A DNA stretch of 64,000 nucleotides from Marinobacter salsuginis (GTDB lineage: Bacteria > Pseudomonadota > Gammaproteobacteria > Pseudomonadales > Oleiphilaceae). Of this stretch, positions 36,323-45,939 are shown piece by piece. Position 1 is the first letter of the stretch, and the number at the start of each line of letters is the position of its first letter. The notes beneath the pieces were generated by a model that saw only the letters and a program-made list of their open reading frames with translations, had not been told where the DNA came from and made no database searches. Where the stretch lies: assembly GCF_009617755.1 (NCBI RefSeq), contig NZ_BGZH01000001.1:248001-312000 (forward strand). The letters are read 5' to 3'. Position numbers and translations under genes: made by a program.

Positions 36323-37795
36323 ATGATTGTTAATCAACCCCGACCCCGAACGCTAGCGGGACTGGCGGTAACCGCCTTTCTGGCACTGTTGTTTGCTGCA
36401 TTACCGGGCCATGCCCAGGAAAGCAGACTACCTAGCATAGGTGGCAGTGGCGGAGGCCTGATTGCAGGCCAGCAGGAATCGGATATCGGCCAGCAGGTCA
36501 TGGTGTCTATCCGCCGATCAGCACCCCGGATAAGCGACCCCCTGGTTTATGACTACCTCAGCGCTATCACCTATCGCCTGGTTCCCTCGGCGCCCCTGCA
36601 GAATCGGGACCTGACCCTGGCGCTGATAGATAGCCCGGCAATCAACGCCTTCGCCGTGCCCGGTGGCATTGTTGGCGTCAACGGGGGTTTGTTCCTGAAT
36701 GCCGCTACCGAGCAACAGTTTGCCTCGGTACTGGCGCACGAGCTTGCCCATCTTAGCCAGCGGCACTTTGCCCGGCGCATGGAACAGCAGGAAACCAGTG
36801 CGCCGCTCACACTGGCAGGCATGATTGCCGGCATTGTGTTGTCGGCGGTCACCCAGTCGGATATCGGTTTTGCGGCCATTGCAGGAACCCAGGCTCTGGC
36901 GGCCCAGAACATGCTGGCTTATAGCCGGGCCCATGAGCAGGAAGCCGACCGGGTCGGCCTCGACATTCTGGCCAGTGCCGGCATGGATCCCCGCGGCATG
37001 CCGGAAATGTTCGAAATCATGATGAGGCAGAACCGGATGCAGGGAAATCGCCTACCTGAATATCTGTCGACGCACCCGTTGACCCAGAGCCGTGTGGCCG
37101 ACACCCGCAGCCGAGCCGAACAGTATCCGGACGAAAAGATCCGTGATGGCCAGGAATATCACCTGATGCGCAGTCGGCTACAGGTGCACTACGCACCCTC
37201 AGCCGATGTCGCGGTGGAAACCTTCGAAGCCTACCTGGATAGAACGGATGTTCAGAGGAATGACGCTATCCGGTACGGCTTGTCCGTGGCCTATCTTGAG
37301 AACAGGCAGTACGACAAGGCGGTGGATATACTGGAAGACCTTCTGGCCAGGAATCCCGGCCGGATCACCTTCCAGGTGACTCTGGCAGAAGTAAGGCTGG
37401 CGCAGAATCGTATGGACGATGCGCGGGCTCTACTGAAAGACGCGCTGGCAAGAAATCCGGGTAACTACCCGATCACCCATACCCTGGCACGCACCGAAAT
37501 AGCTGACAGCAATGGTGCCGCAGCGGCTGAGTACCTCAAACAGCTGACTCGCCAATTCCCGGCGCAGGAACATCTGTGGCTTAAACTGGCCGAGGCAGAG
37601 GGTATGGCAAGAAACATCGTCGGCGTGCATCGCGCACGGGCGGAGTACGATGTCTTGATGGGTGATCTGGAGTCTGCCCAGCGTCAGCTCCGGCAGGCAC
37701 AGGAGAAGTTGCCAGCAGGGGCACCTCAGCGACAGGTTGTGACTGAGCGGCTGGCCGAAATCACCAGCCGCCTGCACGCCCGGGCCAACAGCTGA
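36323..37795 (+). CDS. M48 metalloprotease with TPR repeats (BepA-like)
   Basis: A 490-residue periplasmic protein. The signal is cleaved after HAQ near 31. The peptidase M48 domain has HELAHLSQRH (HEXXH zinc motif) and the third ligand in SRAHEQEADRVG. A GTP-like GGxNGG segment sits at PGGIVGVNGG. From about 290, TPR-like repeats such as AIRYGLSVAYLENRQYDKAVDILEDLL follow. This is the BepA/YfgC layout, a protease-chaperone that controls assembly of outer-membrane proteins such as LptD and BamA. Confidence 0.93.
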   Translation: MIVNQPRPRTLAGLAVTAFLALLFAALPGHAQESRLPSIGGSGGGLIAGQQESDIGQQVMVSIRRSAPRISDPLVYDYLSAITYRLVPSAPLQNRDLTLALIDSPAINAFAVPGGIVGVNGGLFLNAATEQQFASVLAHELAHLSQRHFARRMEQQETSAPLTLAGMIAGIVLSAVTQSDIGFAAIAGTQALAAQNMLAYSRAHEQEADRVGLDILASAGMDPRGMPEMFEIMMRQNRMQGNRLPEYLSTHPLTQSRVADTRSRAEQYPDEKIRDGQEYHLMRSRLQVHYAPSADVAVETFEAYLDRTDVQRNDAIRYGLSVAYLENRQYDKAVDILEDLLARNPGRITFQVTLAEVRLAQNRMDDARALLKDALARNPGNYPITHTLARTEIADSNGAAAAEYLKQLTRQFPAQEHLWLKLAEAEGMARNIVGVHRARAEYDVLMGDLESAQRQLRQAQEKLPAGAPQRQVVTERLAEITSRLHARANS

Positions 37796-38857
37796 TCAGG
37801 CGTTACCTGCCGCCTTGAGATTCATGTTGGCGGTAAAATCCAGCATACGCTGAAGCGGCTGCAGCGCTTTTTCCCGCAAGCCAGGGTCCACAAGCACTTC
37901 CTGATCACCCTGCTCCAGTACGTGCAGCAGATTCTGCAGGCCATTCATGGCCATCCAGGGGCAATGGGCGCAGCTCCGACAGGTAGCGCCATTGCCTGCG
38001 GTAGGCGCTTCAATGAGCGTTTTGTTCGGAGCAAGCTGCTGCATCTTGTAGAAGATGCCGTTGTCTGTGGCAACAATGAACTTTTCATTGGGTAACGTCT
38101 GCACTGCGTGAATCAGCTGCGAGGTTGATCCTACGACATCCGCCATCTCAACGACGGCATCCGGGGATTCCGGGTGGACCAGCACCGCTGCATCGGGATA
38201 CAGGGCCTTGAGATCCTCAAGCCCGCGATACTTGAACTCTTCATGGACGATGCAGGAACCATCCCAGAGCAGCATATCAGCGCCCGTGGTTTTCTGAACG
38301 TAGTGCCCCAGGTGCTTGTCCGGCGCCCAGAGAATTTTCTCGCCGCGGGTGTCGAGGTCTTCAACAATTGCCTGGGCACAGCTTGAAGTAACCACCCAGT
38401 CTGCCCTCGCCTTCACCGCCGCCGATGTGTTGGCGTAGACCACAACCGTACGGTCCGGGTGCTGATCGCAAAACTCGGCGAATTCGTCGGCAGGACAACC
38501 CACGTCCAGAGAGCAGGTAGCCTCAAGGGTTGGCATCAGAACACGCTTCTCCGGGTTCAGTATTTTCGCCGTCTCACCCATGAAACGTACGCCAGCAACC
38601 ACGATGGTCGAAGCTGGGTGCTGATTGCCAAACCGGGCCATTTCGAGGGAATCCGCAACACAGCCACCGGTTTCCTCGGCAAGACGCTGGATATCCGGAT
38701 CGGTATAGTAATGAGCTACGAGCACCGCATCCTGCTCCCGCAGGGCCGACTTGATACGAGCTTCCAGTTCGGACTTTTCGTCCTCGCTGAGCGGCTTCGG
38801 CTCGGCGGCATGGGCCAGGTGTTCTTGAACGAGGATACGGTCTTCGGCGTATGTCAT
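37796..38857 (-). CDS. nadA: Quinolinate synthase NadA
   Basis: A 353-residue Fe-S enzyme that makes quinolinate from iminoaspartate and dihydroxyacetone phosphate in NAD synthesis. Three cluster cysteines sit in [25 protein letters not shown] and [16 protein letters not shown]. The frame continues to an ATG at 38890, but that ATG overlaps the -10 box of a strong promoter, so translation must start at 38857 (MTYAEDR). This also fits the family's usual length. Confidence 0.95.
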   Translation of the reverse strand: MTYAEDRILVQEHLAHAAEPKPLSEDEKSELEARIKSALREQDAVLVAHYYTDPDIQRLAEETGGCVADSLEMARFGNQHPASTIVVAGVRFMGETAKILNPEKRVLMPTLEATCSLDVGCPADEFAEFCDQHPDRTVVVYANTSAAVKARADWVVTSSCAQAIVEDLDTRGEKILWAPDKHLGHYVQKTTGADMLLWDGSCIVHEEFKYRGLEDLKALYPDAAVLVHPESPDAVVEMADVVGSTSQLIHAVQTLPNEKFIVATDNGIFYKMQQLAPNKTLIEAPTAGNGATCRSCAHCPWMAMNGLQNLLHVLEQGDQEVLVDPGLREKALQPLQRMLDFTANMNLKAAGNA

Positions 38858-38888
38858 TACTGCGTCTCTGTGTTGCGTTAACCGGGGC

Positions 38889-38917
38889 ATTATAGCATTC
38901 GAACCCGGCCTTAATAT
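38889..38917 (-). promoter_or_regulatory. Extended -10 promoter of nadA
   Basis: On the minus strand TGCTATAAT, an extended -10 with perfect TATAAT at 38889-38894. The -35 candidate ATATTA 17 bp upstream is weak, as is usual for extended -10 promoters. The transcript would begin about 25 bp before the nadA start codon. Confidence 0.7.
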
Positions 38918-38991
38918 TTCTGAAACAGGGCTATCACAAAGTTGTGATTTCGTTTTCTGTCACCTGTTTACCTAGGTAGGAACGTATACGC

Positions 38992-39020
38992 AAAAAAAAA
39001 GAGCCCGGAGGCTCTTTTTT
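38992..39020. terminator. Rho-independent terminator after the tRNA-Lys genes (bidirectional)
   Basis: Stem AGAGCC-CGGA-GGCTCT flanked by A9 on one side and T6 on the other. It lies 28 bp downstream of the tRNA-Lys pair on the minus strand. Confidence 0.9.
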
Positions 39021-39047
39021 CACAAAAACCCGCAGGTTTCTGTTATT

Positions 39048-39123
39048 TGGTGGGTCGTGAAGGATTCGAACCTTCGACCAATTGGTTAAAAGCCAACTGC
39101 TCTACCAACTGAGCTAACGACCC
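39048..39123 (-). tRNA. tRNA-Lys (anticodon TTT), copy 1
   Basis: 76-nt cloverleaf with acceptor GGGTCGT pairing ACGACCC, anticodon loop CTTTTAA, TPsiC loop GTTCGAATC and encoded CCA. The sequence is identical to copy 2, 67 bp away. Confidence 0.97.
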
Positions 39124-39190
39124 TGAACTGCGACTGAAGCCTGAGCTCCAATCCATACCGAATGACTCAGCCCACCCGGTATTTCGTATT

Positions 39191-39266
39191 TGGTGGGTCG
39201 TGAAGGATTCGAACCTTCGACCAATTGGTTAAAAGCCAACTGCTCTACCAACTGAGCTAACGACCC
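39191..39266 (-). tRNA. tRNA-Lys (anticodon TTT), copy 2
   Basis: Identical to the other copy. It is the promoter-proximal gene of a two-gene transcription unit that ends at the 38992-39020 terminator. Confidence 0.97.
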
Positions 39267-39279
39267 AAACGAGGCGCAT

Positions 39280-39307
39280 ATAGTAATGATTTTTGGCCGT
39301 TGATCAA
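39280..39307 (-). promoter_or_regulatory. Promoter of the tRNA-Lys pair
   Basis: On the minus strand TTGATC (39302-39307), 16-bp spacer, TACTAT (39280-39285), followed by GCGCC. That GC-rich discriminator is typical of stringently controlled stable-RNA promoters. Confidence 0.7.
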
Positions 39308-39351
39308 CCCCTTTTTCTCAGGTTTCTCAACATTTTTGCCACACTCGGCAA

Positions 39352-40089
39352 TCAGCTGTTCCGGGACTCCAGAAACTTCCGGGCCAGGTCCGCAGCGCTG
39401 CTGGACGGGTAATCCCCGATCACCGTTTGCATGCTGCGCCGTGCCTGCTCTTTTTCCCCCAGACGATCGTGAGTCACGCCCAGCTTGTAGACAGCATCCG
39501 GTGCCTTGCGGTGATCAGCGAAACGGGTGGCAACAATGGTGAACGCCTGTTTTGCCTGCTCGAGTTGAGGCTTGACCAGATATACCTCACCCAACCAGTA
39601 ATAGGCGTTTACCGTGAGATCGCCCTCCGGATACTCATCGATAAACTCGTATATCCGGCTGATGGCCTCATCGTATTTCTTCTGGTTACGGATCAGGTCC
39701 TGAATCTGTTCGTAGGCCTTTCGCTCTTCAGCGCTCGGCTGACGATAATCCCTGGCCTCCGGAGCAGACGCTGTCGAACCAGGACTGCTGGCTTCCGGCG
39801 CCGGCTGCGATGCAATCTTTTCCGACAGGTCCAGAATACGCTGGTCCAGATCAATGTAACGATCGCGCCCCTGCTGCTGCAGGCGTTCGATCTGGTGTCT
39901 CTGCTCCTCCACTTCACCCTGAAGCCGCCTGACTTCGCCCTGAAGCTGCTGGATCATGTAGAAGAGCTCAGCCGTCGCCTGACTGTTATTCGCGTTTCGC
40001 TGAGTGTCCTGAGCTGATTGCGCCAGGGTAACCCCCGCCTGCCCAAGGGCAAGCGGGAGAACCACTGTCGCCATGAGGAATTGTCTCAT
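39352..40089 (-). CDS. cpoB: Cell-division coordinator CpoB (YbgF)
   Basis: A 245-residue periplasmic protein. The signal is cleaved near TLA/Q at about 23. A trimeric coiled coil (LQGEVRRLQGEVEEQRHQIERL) follows, then a TPR-like C-terminal domain with GDLTVNAYYWLGEVYLVK and SSAADLARKFLESR. It works with Tol-Pal to link outer-membrane constriction to peptidoglycan synthesis. AGGAAGGACC directly precedes the ATG at 40089. It is the last gene of the tol-pal operon, 16 bp after pal. Confidence 0.93.
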   Translation of the reverse strand: MRQFLMATVVLPLALGQAGVTLAQSAQDTQRNANNSQATAELFYMIQQLQGEVRRLQGEVEEQRHQIERLQQQGRDRYIDLDQRILDLSEKIASQPAPEASSPGSTASAPEARDYRQPSAEERKAYEQIQDLIRNQKKYDEAISRIYEFIDEYPEGDLTVNAYYWLGEVYLVKPQLEQAKQAFTIVATRFADHRKAPDAVYKLGVTHDRLGEKEQARRSMQTVIGDYPSSSAADLARKFLESRNS

Positions 40090-40105
40090 GGTCCTTCCTG
40101 TGTGA

Positions 40106-40678
40106 TTACTCAAATACGAGTTCCACACGACGGTTCTGGGCCCACGCGCTCTCGCTGGAACCCATCACTGCCGGCTTCTCTTCACCATAGCTTACGGTTT
40201 CGAGCTGGCCACGTGAAGCGCCATTGACGATCAGGAAGCGCTGTACCGCGTTGGCACGACGCTCGCCCAGAGCCAGGTTGTATTCCTTGGTGCCGCGCTC
40301 ATCGGCGTGACCCTCGATACGCACATTTTGACCCGGGTTATTGGCGAGGAAGCGGGCATGGGCTACCAGCACGTCACGGGCTTCCTGTTTGATTTCAGCA
40401 GTGTCGAAATCAAAGTAAAACACAGTAATTTCGCGAAGCGCCTGCTGCTCAGCCTGTTCACGGGCGGCCATTCGCTCTTCCTCGGTCATGGCTGAAGAGG
40501 AAACACCACCCTGGTCATCACCACCATAAACCGTGGAACCACCTTCCTGATCAACAGCAGCGACATCGGAACCGTACTCACCGCCTTCCTCAGAGGTGCC
40601 ACCGGTGGAGCTACAGCCAGCTACCAGGCCAACGGACAACAACAGTGCGAATGCTTTTGATTGAGCCGAGAAATTCAT
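40106..40678 (-). CDS. pal: Peptidoglycan-associated lipoprotein Pal
   Basis: A 190-residue outer-membrane lipoprotein. The lipobox is VAGC with Cys22, followed by a long Gly/Ser-rich linker. An OmpA-like domain (about 75-190) follows with IEGHADERGTKEYNLALGERRANAVQRFL, the peptidoglycan-binding signature. It binds TolB and peptidoglycan. The 67-bp gap to tolB is the largest in this operon. Confidence 0.97.
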   Translation of the reverse strand: MNFSAQSKAFALLLSVGLVAGCSSTGGTSEEGGEYGSDVAAVDQEGGSTVYGGDDQGGVSSSAMTEEERMAAREQAEQQALREITVFYFDFDTAEIKQEARDVLVAHARFLANNPGQNVRIEGHADERGTKEYNLALGERRANAVQRFLIVNGASRGQLETVSYGEEKPAVMGSSESAWAQNRRVELVFE

Positions 40679-40745
40679 AGTTTCTTCCTTTCAGTTAGGT
40701 CATGTGATCAGTTTGAAAATTGCCAACGCCGATAAAGCCCGGCGA

Positions 40746-42059
40746 TCAGCGAACTAAAGGTCCCCAGGCCGGCTCACGGACATCGCCTTCGGATGCCGGC
40801 AAGCTGTAGGCTGCCCCGCCATCCGCGGATATAACCGTGAGCACGTTACTTCCATTCTGCCGCGTGGCATAGATCAGCATCCTGCCGTTGGGTGCAACGC
40901 TGGGAGACTCATCAGATTCCGTACGGGTGAGGATCGTTTCCTCTCCGGTTTTCAGTTCGGTACGGGCGATGTGGAACGCCCGATCCCGCTGGTGCACGTA
41001 ATAGACGTATTTGCCTTCGTTATCGGGCCTGGGCCGGGCATTGTAGCGGCTGCCAAAGGTGATACGACGGGGCTCAGCACCCGGTGTTTCCATATGGTAA
41101 ATCTGGGGCCCGCCTGAGCGATCCGAAGTGAAGAAAATACCCTTGCCACTGGCGTCGTAGCTCGGTTCGGTATCAATGGCCCAGTGGTTGGTCAACTTGG
41201 TCAGTTGCCGACTATCGAGATTCATCCGGTAGATTTCGGCGTTACCGTCCTTCGAAAGGGTCATCAGCAGAGACCTGCCGTCGTCGGACCAGGCTGGGGC
41301 CGAATTCAGGCCCGGAAAATCAGCCACCTTGGTGCGCTGGCCGGTTGCAAGTTCATGCACGAAGATTACCGGCTTTCCGGTTTCAAAAGAGACATAAGCC
41401 AATTTTTTACCGTCCGGGGACCAGGCGGGGGACAGAATGGGCTCCTGGCTTTCAAGGCGTATACGGGCACGTTTTCCATCAACATCGCTCACCTGCAGCC
41501 GGTACCGGGGCTTGCCGTTAGCGGTATCCAGCGTCACGTAAGCAAGCTTTGTGGAAAAGGCACCGGGTACACCGGTGATCGCCTCATACACTTTGTCGGC
41601 GATGTAATGGGCCAGAGAACGTGTGTTGGAAGCAGGCGCCGCCGCCGTCTCCCCGAGAATCCGCTCCTCGCGGTTCACATCGAACAGTTCATACCGCGCC
41701 TCCACACGGTCGCCGCTTCGGGTGAGCGAGCCGACCAGTACATAGCGCTGACCGAGCAGACGCCAATCCCGGAAATACACTTCTTCCCGCCGGGACGGCA
41801 GGCTCAGCATCTTTTCTGGAGGCAGAGTACGGAACTCGCCCGTCATGGTCAGATCGGCCTGGACAATGCTGCCAACCTTGTCTCCAGCGGGCATCTGCCC
41901 GGATTCGGCGAAGGGCACCACTGCCACGGGAATGGCGGAATCCGCCCCCTCGGTAATCCGGATCAACAGCTCGGCACGGGCTCCTGAAACTGCGGCAAAG
42001 ATCAGGGCGAAGGCGACAAGTAGCATTCTGGACGGTTTGTGCCAAATCCGATGTGTCAT
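40746..42059 (-). CDS. tolB: Tol-Pal periplasmic protein TolB
   Basis: A 437-residue periplasmic protein. The signal is cleaved after ARA near 29. The N-terminal domain is about 32-160 and a C-terminal six-bladed beta-propeller follows with repeated motifs such as SPAWSPDGKKLAYVSFETG, SAPAWSDDGRSLLMTLSKDGNAEIY and FTSDRSGGPQIY. It connects Pal to TolA. Confidence 0.97.
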   Translation of the reverse strand: MTHRIWHKPSRMLLVAFALIFAAVSGARAELLIRITEGADSAIPVAVVPFAESGQMPAGDKVGSIVQADLTMTGEFRTLPPEKMLSLPSRREEVYFRDWRLLGQRYVLVGSLTRSGDRVEARYELFDVNREERILGETAAAPASNTRSLAHYIADKVYEAITGVPGAFSTKLAYVTLDTANGKPRYRLQVSDVDGKRARIRLESQEPILSPAWSPDGKKLAYVSFETGKPVIFVHELATGQRTKVADFPGLNSAPAWSDDGRSLLMTLSKDGNAEIYRMNLDSRQLTKLTNHWAIDTEPSYDASGKGIFFTSDRSGGPQIYHMETPGAEPRRITFGSRYNARPRPDNEGKYVYYVHQRDRAFHIARTELKTGEETILTRTESDESPSVAPNGRMLIYATRQNGSNVLTVISADGGAAYSLPASEGDVREPAWGPLVR

Positions 42060-42075
42060 GGTGTTATCCGCATCC

Positions 42076-43113
42076 TTATCTCAACCGACGTGGGTTGAAT
42101 TCAATCGTAAACTGTCGGAAATACCGTTCAAAGGTATCCCGATCATTCGGTATCGGGTAACGGCTCAGCGAGCGCACGGCTCCCAGAGCGGAATTATCAA
42201 ACGCAGTGTTACCACTGCTACTGACCAGACGCACCCCGGCGAGCTCGCCGGTTGGCAACAGGGTAATCTGCAGCCGCGCGGTCATATCTTCCGTTGCCGA
42301 GGATGGCGGATACCACGCCTGACTCAATCGCTCCCGGATCAATGCCTGGTACTTCTCGCTCTCCGACAACATCTGGGCTTCCCGGGCTTTTGCGGCAGCC
42401 GCCTCCTGCTGGCGACGCGCCTCTTCTTCCCGAGCTCTTTGGGCCGCCTGCGCCTGGGCCTCCAACTGCTGTTCGCGAAGCTTGCGCTCCGCCTCAAGAC
42501 GTTTGCGCTCGGCTTCCTGGCGTGCCAGTTCTTCCTGGCGCTTGCGCTCAGCCTCTTCGCGTTTCCGTTGCTCTTCCAGCCGCCGCTTCTCTTCTTCCGC
42601 TTTTCGCTGGGCCTCTTCCTGACGACGCTTCTCTTCCTCGGCTTTCTGTCGCGCCCGTTCCTTGGCTTCCGCCTCTGCCTTTTTCCGCGCCGCTTCCTCT
42701 TCACGCGCTTTCCGGGCTTCCCGTTCCCTCGCCTCGGCTTCCTGGCGTTCCTGCTCCTTCTGCTGCTGCAGTCGCTTCTGCTCTTCCTGGCGCTTCTGCT
42801 CGGCGATACGACGGGCTTTTTCCTCTTGCCTCTGCCGCTCAGCCTCTTCCCGACGTCGCTGTTCCTCGGCCCGACGCTCCTCGTCGCGCTTCTGTTGATC
42901 GTCTGGTTCAACAACCGGGCTGGGCTCCGGCTCCTGTTGGGTAATCAAACGTGCCGATATGCTTCGGGGTGGCGGCTCGTGGTCGGTACTGGTCCACGAC
43001 CAACCCGCCAGCGCGATACCCAGAATCAACGCATGCAGCGTGACCGAGAGCGCCACCGGTGATTTCCACGGTGCCATGCCGGTTGTGGTTACGTCCCGCT
43101 CGTGATCTCTCAC
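42076..43113 (-). CDS. tolA: Cell-envelope integrity protein TolA
   Basis: A 345-residue protein. It has a short cytoplasmic N-terminus, one membrane helix (SVTLHALILGIALAGW, about 24-39) and a very long charged helix (about 75-245) of Ala, Glu, Lys, Arg and Gln. The C-terminal domain (about 250-345) contains YQALIRERLSQAWYPP and AVRSLSRYPIPND. It transmits proton-motive force from TolQR to Pal. GTG start with AGGAG close upstream; an internal ATG 12 codons later is the alternative. Confidence 0.95.
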   Translation of the reverse strand: MRDHERDVTTTGMAPWKSPVALSVTLHALILGIALAGWSWTSTDHEPPPRSISARLITQQEPEPSPVVEPDDQQKRDEERRAEEQRRREEAERQRQEEKARRIAEQKRQEEQKRLQQQKEQERQEAEAREREARKAREEEAARKKAEAEAKERARQKAEEEKRRQEEAQRKAEEEKRRLEEQRKREEAERKRQEELARQEAERKRLEAERKLREQQLEAQAQAAQRAREEEARRQQEAAAAKAREAQMLSESEKYQALIRERLSQAWYPPSSATEDMTARLQITLLPTGELAGVRLVSSSGNTAFDNSALGAVRSLSRYPIPNDRDTFERYFRQFTIEFNPRRLR

Positions 43114-43135
43114 AACACTCCTGCCCGCACCACTG

Positions 43136-43582
43136 TCAGTTGTCGTCCCGAGGTGATTCGGTGATCAGGCCGATACTGCTCGCCCCGGCACCCTGTAATT
43201 CCGCCATCAATCTGACAACGGTGCCATAGGGAACGTTTTCATCACCGCGAACCAGAATCTCACTTGAAGCGCGCTGCGAAAGAATCTTGGAGATCTGTTC
43301 CCGTAAATCCCCCAGTGTCATGGGGTCGCTGCCCTCATCACCGATTTCGACGTAATAGGCACCGTTTGCATCCACGGAAACAATGATGGACTCAACATCC
43401 TTATCTGCCTGGATCGGGTCCGAGGTTGTCTGAGGCAGATCCACCTTGACCCCCTGGGTCAGCATCGGCGCGGTGACCATGAAAATGATCAGGAGCACCA
43501 GCATTACGTCAATGTACGGAACCACGTTGATCTCCGACATTGGTTTGCGCTTGTTTTCCGGCATCATTCCCATGCCTTTCAT
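43136..43582 (-). CDS. tolR: Tol-Pal motor protein TolR
   Basis: A 148-residue ExbD/TolR protein. The single membrane helix MSEINVVPYIDVMLVLLIIF carries the conserved proton-path Asp. The periplasmic dimerisation domain follows. It forms the ion-powered TolQ-TolR motor that drives TolA. Confidence 0.97.
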   Translation of the reverse strand: MKGMGMMPENKRKPMSEINVVPYIDVMLVLLIIFMVTAPMLTQGVKVDLPQTTSDPIQADKDVESIIVSVDANGAYYVEIGDEGSDPMTLGDLREQISKILSQRASSEILVRGDENVPYGTVVRLMAELQGAGASSIGLITESPRDDN

Positions 43583-43628
43583 AAAGCAGCGCTCCTAAGC
43601 TGATCTACTCCCATGAATTTCGGTGCCA

Positions 43629-44318
43629 TCATGCGGCGCCCTTTTCGCTCTGGTGCACCCGGCGATGAAGAATGCTGGAAAATTCATCGGCGAAGGTTTC
43701 ATAGTTTTTCAACAGGGCATCGGACATGGCCGAGAAACGGTTGTAGGCGATAACCGCCGGTATTGCGGCAAACAGGCCCATGGCAGTCGCAATCAGGGCC
43801 TCGGAAATACCGGGCGCTACCGTGGCCAGCGTTGCCTGCTGAACCTGAGCAAGGCCGCGGAAAGAATTCATGATGCCCCATACAGTACCAAACAGACCGA
43901 TGTACGGGCTGGTGGAGCCCACCGTAGCCAGAAACGGCAGGCTTGTCTCAAGCCGCTCGTGCTCCCGCGAGAACGCTACACGCATCGCCCGCTGGGTGCC
44001 CTCCATAACCGCATCGGCGTCCCGGCTCTGCTGACGCAACCGGGAAAACTCCTTGAAACCGGCCCTGAACAGGGATTCCATGCCGGAAAACGGCGTCGGG
44101 TCGGCATTCACCTCCCGATAAAGCTGCCCCAGATCCATACCGGACCAGAAACGCTCTTCAAACGCCAGTTGCGCCCGTTTGGCCTTGCGGAATACCTGCA
44201 AGCGCTGGAATATGAGTGCCCAGGACATGATCGACGCCAGGGCCAGCAAAAGCATGACCAGCTGTACCAAGACACCGGCATTCGCAATGAGGTACCAGAC
44301 TGAAAGTTCTGAATCCAC
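43629..44318 (-). CDS. tolQ: Tol-Pal motor protein TolQ
   Basis: A 229-residue ExbB/TolQ/MotA-family protein with three membrane helices (about 10-35, 130-155 and 170-190). VGSTSPYIGLFGTVWGIMNSF and GLFAAIPAVIAYNRFS carry the conserved proton-path and packing residues. GTG start with AGGAG six bases upstream. It follows ybgC by 3 bp. Confidence 0.97.
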   Translation of the reverse strand: MDSELSVWYLIANAGVLVQLVMLLLALASIMSWALIFQRLQVFRKAKRAQLAFEERFWSGMDLGQLYREVNADPTPFSGMESLFRAGFKEFSRLRQQSRDADAVMEGTQRAMRVAFSREHERLETSLPFLATVGSTSPYIGLFGTVWGIMNSFRGLAQVQQATLATVAPGISEALIATAMGLFAAIPAVIAYNRFSAMSDALLKNYETFADEFSSILHRRVHQSEKGAA

Positions 44319-44321
44319 TTC

Positions 44322-44783
44322 TTACTCCTGGCTCGTTCTGTTTATCGTTTCATTAGGCTGGACATTCTTGGCCAGCAATTCCTGCATGTTTTCGGGCAAA
44401 CGCCGCGGGCGTCCGGTATCCAGCGCAACGCAGGCGACCCGGACATTACTGTCACTCAAAAGCTTGCGGTCGGTGGCCCGCAGGACCCGCTGCCGAAAGT
44501 CCATCCATACCCGGCCGAAAGCCACCGGTTCGGCGGTGACAAGCAACTCGTCATCAAGCTTGGCAGCAACAGCATAGTGAATATCCAGCCGCTGGACGAC
44601 GTAACTGATATTGTCTGCCAGACCCGCCCTGAGACCTACCCCACAGCTTCGTACCCACTCGGTGCGGGCCCGTTCCATGTAATGGAGATATTTGGCGTGA
44701 AATACGATGCCGCCCGCGTCGGTGTCCTCGATGTAGACCCGGATCGGCAGCTCGAATCCTGCCTCTGGCGCCTGCTCAACCAA
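44322..44783 (-). CDS. ybgC: Tol-Pal-associated acyl-CoA thioesterase YbgC
   Basis: A 153-residue hot-dog-fold thioesterase. [25 protein letters not shown] contains the catalytic Asp and the family signature. I place the start at a TTG (44781-44783) with AGGGAGG nine bases upstream. This overlaps the end of ruvB by 8 bp and gives the usual family length. The upstream in-frame start at 44825 would add 14 residues with no family match. Confidence 0.9.
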   Translation of the reverse strand: MVEQAPEAGFELPIRVYIEDTDAGGIVFHAKYLHYMERARTEWVRSCGVGLRAGLADNISYVVQRLDIHYAVAAKLDDELLVTAEPVAFGRVWMDFRQRVLRATDRKLLSDSNVRVACVALDTGRPRRLPENMQELLAKNVQPNETINRTSQE

Positions 44784-45807
44784 AAAGATCGTCCTCCCTG
44801 CCCGACTTCGGCGGAATGACACCAAAATGCTGATAGGCGTTGGAGGTTACCATCCTGCCCCTCGGCGTCCGGACCATGTAGCCCTGCTGGATCAGGAAAG
44901 GTTCAAGCACATCCTCAATGGTGCCGCGCTCCTCGCTGATAGCTGCAGCAAGGCTCTCGACACCTACCGGGCCACCATCGAACTTTTCAATCATGGCCAA
45001 CAGCAGCCGGCGGTCCATGTGGTCGAAGCCCTGATTATCCACTTTAAGCATGTTCAGGGCCTGATCGGCAATGTCAGAAGTAATGCGACCGTCGGAGCGA
45101 ACCTCCGCAAAATCGCGGACTCGACGCAACAGACGGTTGGCGATACGCGGAGTTCCCCGGGACCGTCGCGCAATTTCAAACGCGCCTGCTTCATCAACGG
45201 CTACCGACGACAGACGCGCGGAGCGCAGAATGATGCTGGTGAGATCTTCTGTGTTGTAGAACTCCAGCCGTTGGACGATGCCGAAGCGGTCGCGCAGCGG
45301 CGACGTCAGCAAGCCAGCCCGGGTCGTAGCCCCGACAAGGGTGAACGGAGGCAGATCCAGCTTGATGGATCGGGCAGCCGGGCCCTCACCAATCATGATA
45401 TCGAGCTGGTAATCTTCCATCGCCGGATAAAGGACTTCTTCGACGGCGGCGCTAAGACGGTGGATCTCATCGATGAAGAGAACGTCACCTTCTTCAAGGT
45501 TGGTCAGCATGGCCGCCAGGTCACCGGCTTTTTCGAGCACCGGACCAGAGGTTGTCTTGATGGACACGCCCATTTCGTTGGCGATGATATTGGCCAGCGT
45601 GGTCTTACCCAGACCAGGGGGCCCAAAAATCAGTACGTGGTCCAGGGCTTCCTGGCGGCCACGGGCGGCGGATATGAAAATATCCATCTGTTCACGGACC
45701 GTGGGCTGGCCAACGTATTCAGCCAGCAGGGTCGGGCGAATGGCCCTGTCCTGTACTTCCTCGTATTCACCGGCCCGGGCCGAGATCAACCGGTCGGATT
45801 CGATCAT
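44776..45807 (-). CDS. ruvB: Holliday junction helicase RuvB
   Basis: A 343-residue AAA+ helicase motor that drives branch migration with RuvA. Walker A is GPPGLGKTT, Walker B is LFIDEIHR, and ATTRAGLL is sensor 1. The C-terminal winged helix ends [23 protein letters not shown] at 45807 aligns with known RuvB starts; in-frame ATGs at 45819 and 45846 are possible. Confidence 0.95.
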   Translation of the reverse strand: MIESDRLISARAGEYEEVQDRAIRPTLLAEYVGQPTVREQMDIFISAARGRQEALDHVLIFGPPGLGKTTLANIIANEMGVSIKTTSGPVLEKAGDLAAMLTNLEEGDVLFIDEIHRLSAAVEEVLYPAMEDYQLDIMIGEGPAARSIKLDLPPFTLVGATTRAGLLTSPLRDRFGIVQRLEFYNTEDLTSIILRSARLSSVAVDEAGAFEIARRSRGTPRIANRLLRRVRDFAEVRSDGRITSDIADQALNMLKVDNQGFDHMDRRLLLAMIEKFDGGPVGVESLAAAISEERGTIEDVLEPFLIQQGYMVRTPRGRMVTSNAYQHFGVIPPKSGREDDLFG

Positions 45808-45939
45808 GGCATCACCCATAGTGTGGGAATCAACATCGTGCCTCACGTTTGCCCGCTATTCCAGCGCAGCCCCAATTGTACAAAGGGGTTTGCAGGTGTC
45901 ACGTTACGCTCTCTACAGGTTCACGACAGGTTTTCGCGA

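Noticed and set aside
39048..39266. Two identical tRNA-Lys copies as possible attachment sites of an integrated element
   Set aside because: Only 67 bp separate them and no integrase or foreign gene is nearby; this is an ordinary tandem tRNA pair with one promoter and one terminator.
42318..42900. Repetitive Ala/Glu/Lys-rich DNA in tolA
   Set aside because: This is the normal long-helix domain of TolA, not a tandem repeat or array.
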